Positions 58,767 to 64,000 of a stretch of DNA of 64,000 nucleotides are shown here, in pieces. Position numbers and translations under genes: made by a program. Numbering within the stretch: position 1 is the stretch's first letter; each line of letters begins with the position of its first letter. Source of the stretch: Geodermatophilus sabuli (GTDB lineage: Bacteria; Actinomycetota; Actinomycetes; Mycobacteriales; Geodermatophilaceae); NCBI RefSeq assembly GCF_900215145.1, contig NZ_OBDO01000008.1, forward strand, positions 1 to 64,000, in the 5' to 3' direction. The notes beneath the pieces are model-generated. The model saw only the letters and a program-made list of their open reading frames with translations. It was not told the DNA's origin and ran no database searches.

Positions 58767-60656
58767 GTGCTGCCCGGGGACACGCCTTTGCCACTCCTTC
58801 GTACATCGGCCGCCGGCCTTCACACTCTTGCCCTGGCCGGACGGCTCGGGACCACACTGGCGACTCAAATGGCTCACCGCATGAGTCGCGCGACGTCCCC
58901 ATCTGAGCTGCGCTCATGGGACGCCAGCCTGACGGCGCTGGCTGCGGACCTCATGCAGGCCGGCTTGGACGGCGTCGAAGTCCTGGTTGAGTACCAACTT
59001 CCGCTCTCGAGCAAGCGAGTCGACGTCGTGCTCGCCGGTGAGCACCCCCGGCGTGGCACTCCCTCCTACGTCGTCATCGAACTCAAGCAGTGGACTCAGG
59101 CCTCGCTGTACGAGGGGGAGCCCGAACTCGTCATCCAGCCTTCGTATGGACCGCGCCCCGTGCTCCACCCGGTAGCCCAGGTCCGCGGATACGTCGAGTA
59201 CCTCATGGACTTCCTGGGGATCCTCCACGGCACCAGCGACGTCCTCACCGGTGTCGCCTATCTGCACAACGCAACTGACAGCCGAGTGGCTCCCCTGCGG
59301 GACTACCCAGAGGATGACTACAGCCGCTTTTTCACCGGCGAGGATCGCGGCGACTTCCTTGAGTTCCTTCGCAGCCGCCTCTCACCCGTCAACGCCCCCA
59401 TCCATGCTGACCGGTTGCTCCGCTCGTCGGTCGCTCCAAGCAAGCAACTCCTTGCGGTCGCCGCGGAGGAACTCCGCACACGCGAGCAATTCGTCTTGCT
59501 CGACGAGCAGAGAGTGGCCTTCAACCTCGTCTTGCATGAAGTCGAGAAAGCGCAGCACGGCGACCACAAGAGCGTCGTCGTCATAACCGGTGGTCCCGGT
59601 AGCGGGAAGAGCGTGATCGCCCTGTCGTTGATGGGCGAGTTGGGTCGGCGTGGTGTGCGCGTCGTGCACGCCACGGGGTCCCGTTCGTTCACCCACACGC
59701 TCCGCAAGATCGCCGGCCACCGCGCTCCTCGTACGAGAGCGCTGTTCCGATATTTCAACCAATTCATGGACGCCGACCGAAATGGGCTCGACGTCCTCAT
59801 CGCGGACGAGGCGCACCGCATACGCGACACGTCCGTCGACCGCTACACCCGCGCGGCACTGCGCACCAACCCACGTCGCCAAGTCGATGAACTCATCGAC
59901 GCCGCTCGAGTGCCAGTCTTTCTGTTGGACCAGAATCAGGTCGTCCGGCCAGGCGAGATGGGCACCGTTGAAGACATCGAGAAGCACGCCCGAGAGAAGG
60001 GCCTCGACGTCCATCAGATTGACTTGAACGCGCAGTACCGCAGCGGCGGCAGCGCCGAGTATGTCGAGTGGGTCGAGCGACTACTTGAACTCGTTCCGGG
60101 TGGACCGGTGCCGTGGGAAGGAGACGAGCGGTTCGAGGTCCGGACGGCCTCATCCCCCTCCACGATGGAACAGGCACTGGCCGAAAAGCTCACCGCCCAA
60201 CAGAACGCGCGCATCGCGGCCGGTTACTGCTGGACCTGGAGTGACCCGCGCCCCGACGGCTCGCTGGTGCCGGACGTGCGGATAGGTGACTGGTCGCGAC
60301 CCTGGAATCTCAAGGGCGACCGTTCCGTCGGTGGAGCACCGCCGGCCTCTCTGTGGGCTAGCGATGAGCGTGGCTTTGGACAGGTGGGCTGCGTGTACAC
60401 AGCGCAAGGTTTCGAGTACGAGTGGAACGGCGTCCTCTTGGGGCCGGACCTGGTCTGGCGCAGGGGCCGATGGGTCGCGGTCCGCAGCGCCAACCGCGAC
60501 CCGGACTTTCGCAGCACCAAGCGGGTGAGCGACACCGAGTTCGATCTCCTAGTGCGAAACGTCTACAAAGTGCTGCTGACCCGCGGCCTTCGCGGCGTCT
60601 ACCTGCATTCCACGGATTCTGAGACCCAACAGTTCCTCGAGCGACTCGTCAATTGA
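58767..60656 (+). CDS. DUF2075-domain P-loop protein with N-terminal nuclease-like domain
   Basis: 629 residues. The N-terminal 60-230 (VEYQLPLSSKRVDVVLAG, YVVIELKQW) has the shape of a PD-(D/E)XK nuclease: D then ExK. A DUF2075/Schlafen-group-3-like NTPase follows: GGPGSGKSVIALS near 271, ADEAHRIRD near 345, LNAQYRSGG, and a helicase-like end (VGCVYTAQGFEYEW, VYKVLLTRGLRG). GTG at 58767 follows an in-frame TGA at 58761. GC and codon use are lower than in the core genome. Its neighbour MazG is divergent. The nuclease domain is my reading of the motif and needs a profile search. Confidence 0.82.
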   Translation: MLPGDTPLPLLRTSAAGLHTLALAGRLGTTLATQMAHRMSRATSPSELRSWDASLTALAADLMQAGLDGVEVLVEYQLPLSSKRVDVVLAGEHPRRGTPSYVVIELKQWTQASLYEGEPELVIQPSYGPRPVLHPVAQVRGYVEYLMDFLGILHGTSDVLTGVAYLHNATDSRVAPLRDYPEDDYSRFFTGEDRGDFLEFLRSRLSPVNAPIHADRLLRSSVAPSKQLLAVAAEELRTREQFVLLDEQRVAFNLVLHEVEKAQHGDHKSVVVITGGPGSGKSVIALSLMGELGRRGVRVVHATGSRSFTHTLRKIAGHRAPRTRALFRYFNQFMDADRNGLDVLIADEAHRIRDTSVDRYTRAALRTNPRRQVDELIDAARVPVFLLDQNQVVRPGEMGTVEDIEKHAREKGLDVHQIDLNAQYRSGGSAEYVEWVERLLELVPGGPVPWEGDERFEVRTASSPSTMEQALAEKLTAQQNARIAAGYCWTWSDPRPDGSLVPDVRIGDWSRPWNLKGDRSVGGAPPASLWASDERGFGQVGCVYTAQGFEYEWNGVLLGPDLVWRRGRWVAVRSANRDPDFRSTKRVSDTEFDLLVRNVYKVLLTRGLRGVYLHSTDSETQQFLERLVN

Positions 60657-60846
60657 CCGGTTGCCCCGAACCCGTGTTCGGTCGGCTCCCGACTCCCACC
60701 GGTCCGGGCGACCATCGGGTCCCCCATCGGACGTGTGTGCGGCTGCTCGCTCGCCCGACAGGGCGCTCGCCCTTCCGTGGGCGCGCAGCCTCTAAGACCG
60801 ATGGGGTCCGAGGCTTCGCGTCCCGACCACCCGGGACTACCGTCCG

Positions 60847-62178
60847 ATGGTGGGTTCCGCGGAGGACGGCCGACCGACGCGGGGACGGCTCGCCCGGACG
60901 GCGCGGCTCGCCGCACTTCCGGCCGCGTACGCCGGGCGCACCGCAGTCGGGATCGGCAAGCGGATCGGCGGCCGCCCCGCGGAGGTCGTTGCCGCGCAGG
61001 TGCAGCAGCGCACCGCCGAGCAGCTGTTCGCCACCCTGGGCCACCTCAAGGGCGGCGCCATGAAGGTCGCCCAGGCGTTGTCGGCCATGGAGTCCGCGCT
61101 GCCCGAGCAGCTGGCCGGCCCCTACCGCGACACGCTCGTCCGGCTGCAGGAAGCGGCGCCGGCCATGCCGACCGCGCGGGTCCACGAGCAGCTGGACCGC
61201 TCGCTCGGCCGGAACTGGCGACAGGTCCTGAAGAACTTCGACGACCACCCCGTCGCCGCCGCCAGCATCGGGCAGGTGCACCGCGCCACCTGGCGCGACG
61301 GCACGCCGGTCGCCGTGAAGGTCCAGTACCCCGGCGCCGCCGAGGCCCTCGTCGCCGACCTCGGCAACCTGCAGATGTTGACGCCGGTCATGAAGGCGGC
61401 CGTACCCGGCCTCGACGCCCGCGAGTTGTTCGCCGAGCTGCGCGAACGACTGAGCGAGGAGGCCGACTACCAGAGAGAAGCCCAGGCACAGCGAGACTTC
61501 GCCGACGCCTACCGCGGCGACCCCGACATCTGCGTCCCCAACGTGCTCAGAGTCCAGCGCCAGGTACTGGTCAGCGAGTGGGTCGGCGGCACTGCCCTCT
61601 CCCGCGTCATCACCGAGGGCACCCAGGACGACCGGGACCGCGCCGGTCAGCTCCTCGTCCGCCTCCTCGCCTCCGGCCCCGCCAGAGCCCACCGCGTGCA
61701 CGGCGACCCGCACCCCGGCAACTTCCGCCTCCTGCCCGACCGGCGGCTCGGCGTCCTCGACTTCGGCTCCACCCAGGCCATGCCGCACGGCTGGCCCGGC
61801 CGGCTCGGCCCGCTGCTCGCCGCTGGCCGGGACGGCGACGCCGCGACCCTCCACCGCATCGCCTCCGGGCACCTCGTCCAACCCGGCAAGGTCACGCCGG
61901 AGGCCCTGCTCGACCTGCTCGACCCCTACTTCCAGCCGCTGCACAGTCCGGAATACCGGTTCACCCGCCGCTGGATGCAGGAGCAGACCCTGCGCGCCTC
62001 CGACCCGCTCAGCACCACCGCCCGCACCCAGCGCCGGCTGACCATCCCCCCGCGGTACCTGCTGCTGCAGCGGGTGGCCGCCGAACTGGTCGGCGTCCTC
62101 TGCTCGCTCGGCGCCACCGTCGCCGTCGACGCCGAGGTCCGCCGGTGGCTGCCCGGCTACGACACCACGAGCACGTAG
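60847..62178 (+). CDS. ABC1/UbiB-family atypical kinase
   Basis: 443 residues. Family motifs: GHLKGGAMKVAQALS (the KxGQ-like extension), ALPEQLAGPYRDTLVRLQ, AAASIGQVHRA in place of the glycine loop, VAVKVQYPG (ATP lysine), HGDPHPGNF and GVLDFGSTQ. The alanine-rich nucleotide loop is typical and favours ADP binding or ATPase activity over protein kinase activity. The substrate in actinobacteria is unsettled. ATG at 60847. No quinone genes are nearby. Confidence 0.9.
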   Translation: MVGSAEDGRPTRGRLARTARLAALPAAYAGRTAVGIGKRIGGRPAEVVAAQVQQRTAEQLFATLGHLKGGAMKVAQALSAMESALPEQLAGPYRDTLVRLQEAAPAMPTARVHEQLDRSLGRNWRQVLKNFDDHPVAAASIGQVHRATWRDGTPVAVKVQYPGAAEALVADLGNLQMLTPVMKAAVPGLDARELFAELRERLSEEADYQREAQAQRDFADAYRGDPDICVPNVLRVQRQVLVSEWVGGTALSRVITEGTQDDRDRAGQLLVRLLASGPARAHRVHGDPHPGNFRLLPDRRLGVLDFGSTQAMPHGWPGRLGPLLAAGRDGDAATLHRIASGHLVQPGKVTPEALLDLLDPYFQPLHSPEYRFTRRWMQEQTLRASDPLSTTARTQRRLTIPPRYLLLQRVAAELVGVLCSLGATVAVDAEVRRWLPGYDTTST

Positions 62179-62280
62179 CGCGGGACGTTCGGCACCGTTG
62201 TCCGCCGTCCCGGGGGCGAGGACGCTCGCCGGTGCGGCGACACCACGGAAGGCGCCGCACGGCACGAGAGGAGCCGGGAG

Positions 62281-62910
62281 ATGTACGCCCGTTCCACCAC
62301 CATGATGATCTTCCCCGCGTCGATGGACGAGGCCATCGCCTACATGGGCGACGAGGTCTGGCCGGCGATGCGCGACATGGACGGCTGCGTCGGCCTGTCG
62401 ATGATGTGCGACCGCGAGAGCGGCAAGTACATCGCCACCTCGGCCTGGGAGGACCGCCAGGCCATGCAGGCCAGCGACGAGCACGTCCACCCCATGCGCG
62501 AGCAGATGGTCGACCGCTTCGGCGCCGGCGTCGCCGAGCCGGAGATCCAGGAGTGGGAGATCGCCGTCCTGCACCGCGAGCACGCCTCCGGCGACGGCGC
62601 CTGCTGCCGGGTCACCTGGCTGCGCACCGACCCGAGCCGGGCCGACCAGCTGCTCGACATGTACCGCACCCGCGTGATGCCGCGGATCCAGGAGATGCGT
62701 GGCTTCTGCAGCCTCAGCATGCTGATCGACCGCGAGAGCGGCCGCGCCGTCGGCACGGCCGTGTTCGAGAGCCGTGCCGCCCTCGAGGCATCCCGGGAGC
62801 AGGCCCGCATGCTGCGGGAGGAGAGCGTCCAGGCCATGGGCGTGGACATCCTCGACGTCGCGGAGATGGACTTCGTCCTCGCCCACCTCCGGGTGCCCGA
62901 GACCGTCTGA
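62281..62910 (+). CDS. Protein with two tandem ABM-like (antibiotic biosynthesis monooxygenase) domains
   Basis: 209 residues. Two repeats of a dimeric alpha-beta barrel: residues 1-100 (YARSTTMMIFPASMDEAIAYM, GCVGLSMMCDRESGKYIATSAWED) and 105-205 (CCRVTWLRTDPSRADQLLDMY, GFCSLSMLIDRESGRAVGTAVFES). The matching pairs CDRESGK and IDRESGR show the internal duplication, so the single chain can form the usual dimer by itself. ATG with GGGAG upstream. Substrate unknown; some relatives degrade haem or act on quinones. Confidence 0.82.
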   Translation: MYARSTTMMIFPASMDEAIAYMGDEVWPAMRDMDGCVGLSMMCDRESGKYIATSAWEDRQAMQASDEHVHPMREQMVDRFGAGVAEPEIQEWEIAVLHREHASGDGACCRVTWLRTDPSRADQLLDMYRTRVMPRIQEMRGFCSLSMLIDRESGRAVGTAVFESRAALEASREQARMLREESVQAMGVDILDVAEMDFVLAHLRVPETV

Positions 62911-63022
62911 GCGCCAGGCAGCCGAGCGCCGAGCAATCGGCCCGTCGCACCGGCCGGTGCACCGCCTCACGGGTGAAACCCCGGACGGCGCGGCCCCCGG
63001 GACGTCTCGATCACGGCGCACT

Positions 63023-63049
63023 GTGCTACGGAAGTGCTACGGTCGTAGC
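63023..63049 (+). promoter_or_regulatory. Operator region of the last toxin-antitoxin pair
   Basis: GTGCTACGG occurs twice, at 63023-63031 and 63034-63042, exactly 11 bp apart, one helical turn. The second copy merges into the perfect palindrome GCTACG-GT-CGTAGC (63036-63049). It ends one base before the GTG at 63051, so antitoxin binding would block transcription start. Confidence 0.6.
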
Positions 63050-63050
63050 C

Positions 63051-63305
63051 GTGAAGGTGGCCTCACGGGAGTTGCGGAACGACACTGCCGGCGTGCTGCG
63101 CCGCGCCGCCGCGGGCGAGTCCGTGCAGATCACGGTCAACGGCGAGCCGGTCGCAGAGCTCGGGCCGCTCCGCACCCGCCGGTCGCACTGGACGAGCCGT
63201 TCGTTCCTGCTCGAACGGCTCACGAACATCCAGGCCGATCCAGCTCTCGACGACGACCTGCGGGCCCTCTCCGGCGGAACGGATGAGCTCGGGCCGATCG
63301 AGTGA
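63051..63305 (+). CDS. Phd/YefM-type antitoxin
   Basis: 84 residues. KVASRELRNDTAGVLRRAAAGE and VQITVNGEPVAELGPL are the Phd fold; the tail (RLTNIQADPALDDDLRAL) binds the toxin. GTG start directly after the operator repeat. Overlaps the PIN toxin by GTGA. Confidence 0.87.
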   Translation: MKVASRELRNDTAGVLRRAAAGESVQITVNGEPVAELGPLRTRRSHWTSRSFLLERLTNIQADPALDDDLRALSGGTDELGPIE

Positions 63306-63694
63306 CCCGCGGCCTGCTGGACACGAGCGTGTTCATCGCCCGGGAAGGCCGTGGACTGGATCTTGCACGGGTGCCCGACGAGGTCGCCGTCTCGGTCATC
63401 ACCTATGCGGAGCTGCGCGCCGGCGTGCTCGCCGCCTCGAACCTGTCGGTGCGCTCCCGCCGGCTCACCACCCTGCAGACCGTTGCCGACCTGAACCCGC
63501 TACCGATCGACGCGCTCGTCGCCGACGCGTGGGCGGAGCTCCGACTGCGCATCGCCGAGTCGGGCAGGCGGATGAACGTCAACGACACGTGGATCGCCGC
63601 CACCGCGATCGCCCACGACGTCCCGGTCGTCACCCAGGACGCCGACTTCGACGTCCTCGCCGATCTCGCCGGGCTCCGCGTCATCCATGTCTGA
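63302..63694 (+). CDS. VapC PIN-domain RNase toxin
   Basis: 130 residues. Acids: D7 (LLDTSVF), E37 (TYAELRAG), D94 (NVNDTWIA) and D112 (VTQDADF). All four are present, so it should be active. GTG start in a GTGA overlap. Convergent with the SNF2 helicase gene. Confidence 0.9.
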   Translation: MTRGLLDTSVFIAREGRGLDLARVPDEVAVSVITYAELRAGVLAASNLSVRSRRLTTLQTVADLNPLPIDALVADAWAELRLRIAESGRRMNVNDTWIAATAIAHDVPVVTQDADFDVLADLAGLRVIHV

Positions 63695-63711
63695 CGAGGG
63701 CCGGGCGGCAG

Positions 63712-64000
63712 TCAAGCGAACAGGCCGCGGATGTCCTCGGCCGTCAACGGGCCCGCCAGCGCGCCGTCGTCGTCCAGCACGCGGGCGGACAGGTCCCGCT
63801 TGCGCTCCTGGAGCGCCATCACCTTCTCCTCGATGGTCCCCGCGGCCACCAGCCGGTACACCATCACCGTCTTGTCCTGGCCGATCCGGTGCGTCCGGTC
63901 GACCGCCTGCGCCTCCACGGCGGGGTTCCACCACGGGTCGAGCACGAACACGTAGTCGGCCTCGGTGAGGTTCAGCCCGAACCCGCCGGCCTTGAGGCTG
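63712..64000 (-). CDS. C-terminal end of an SNF2/SWI2-family helicase
   Basis: Ninety-six codons run off the right edge; the real start is outside. Motifs of the C-terminal helicase lobe are readable: [38 protein letters not shown] (motif V/VI) and [14 protein letters not shown]. These are ATP-driven DNA translocases without a fixed single role in bacteria. The DNA upstream (outside) would show whether it has a SWIM zinc finger. Confidence 0.92.
   Translation of the reverse strand, partial: SLKAGGFGLNLTEADYVFVLDPWWNPAVEAQAVDRTHRIGQDKTVMVYRLVAAGTIEEKVMALQERKRDLSARVLDDDGALAGPLTAEDIRGLFA

Noticed and set aside
60735-63050. Long plus-strand frame upstream of the last antitoxin
   Set aside because: Shadow of the UbiB and ABM genes; only the part from GTG 63051 is an antitoxin.
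1-64000. tRNA, rRNA, CRISPR arrays, IS elements or prophage
   Set aside because: No T-loop-like cloverleaf, no evenly spaced direct repeats, no transposase or integrase motif, and no phage structural gene were seen.

Overview
The window looks like a chromosome segment of a very GC-rich (about 70-75 %) actinobacterium. Nearly every codon ends in G or C, GTG starts and 4-nt ATGA/GTGA overlaps are common, and several starts sit 6-7 nt behind a -10 hexamer, as in leaderless mRNAs. Partner-switching genes, PASTA-type kinases and a c-di-AMP leader before an NlpC/P60 gene fit an environmental actinomycete. A Geodermatophilaceae-like host is my inference, not something proven here. I found no tRNA, rRNA, CRISPR array or insertion sequence.

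Layout. 1-2.4 kb: end of a nicotinate/maleamate catabolic operon (dioxygenase tail, maleate isomerase, maleamate amidohydrolase, N-formylmaleamate deformylase) closed by a 16-bp hairpin. 2.4-9.4 kb: a PASTA-like membrane protein and a 2019-residue DUF4011-helicase-Vsr-DUF3320 protein, an antiphage-type architecture. 9.4-11.4 kb: threonine dehydratase and a VapBC pair. 11.5-15.6 kb: a kinase, membrane peptide, TRAFAC-like GTPase and GAP1 operon resembling GTPase-centred conflict systems. 15.8-17.5 kb: class I PHA synthase. 17.6-22.3 kb: a light-to-partner-switching module (bacteriophytochrome-PP2C, STAS antagonist, anti-sigma kinase, PASTA kinase). 22.4-24.7 kb: flavodoxin, RtcB RNA ligase and an I-CreI-like LAGLIDADG homing endonuclease fused onto the 3' edge of rtcB. 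24.8-37.7 kb: housekeeping and metabolic genes (NmrA, SMP-30, NlpC/P60 with riboswitch, NagA, sulfurtransferase, DUF3048) with eroded genes and toxin-antitoxin loci between them.

37.8-60.7 kb is accessory in character: toxin-antitoxin loci, an ADP-ribosylglycohydrolase/phosphatase fusion, a DUF4407 membrane operon, a nonsense-broken EEP nuclease, a TM0106-type nuclease-helicase, a phosphorothioate-type HNH restriction enzyme, and a compact group of HNH, PLD-helicase-DUF3427, MazG and DUF2075 genes. The last group is the best candidate for an under-described defence system. 60.8-64 kb: UbiB-family kinase, duplicated ABM-domain protein, a seventh toxin-antitoxin pair, and the end of an SNF2 helicase running off the window.

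Together the window mixes ordinary actinobacterial genes with three or four defence-type cassettes and seven toxin-antitoxin loci. In three of those loci the toxin is damaged or lacks a catalytic acid while the antitoxin is intact. The homing endonuclease at rtcB and the light-responsive signalling cluster are the two other most distinctive features.
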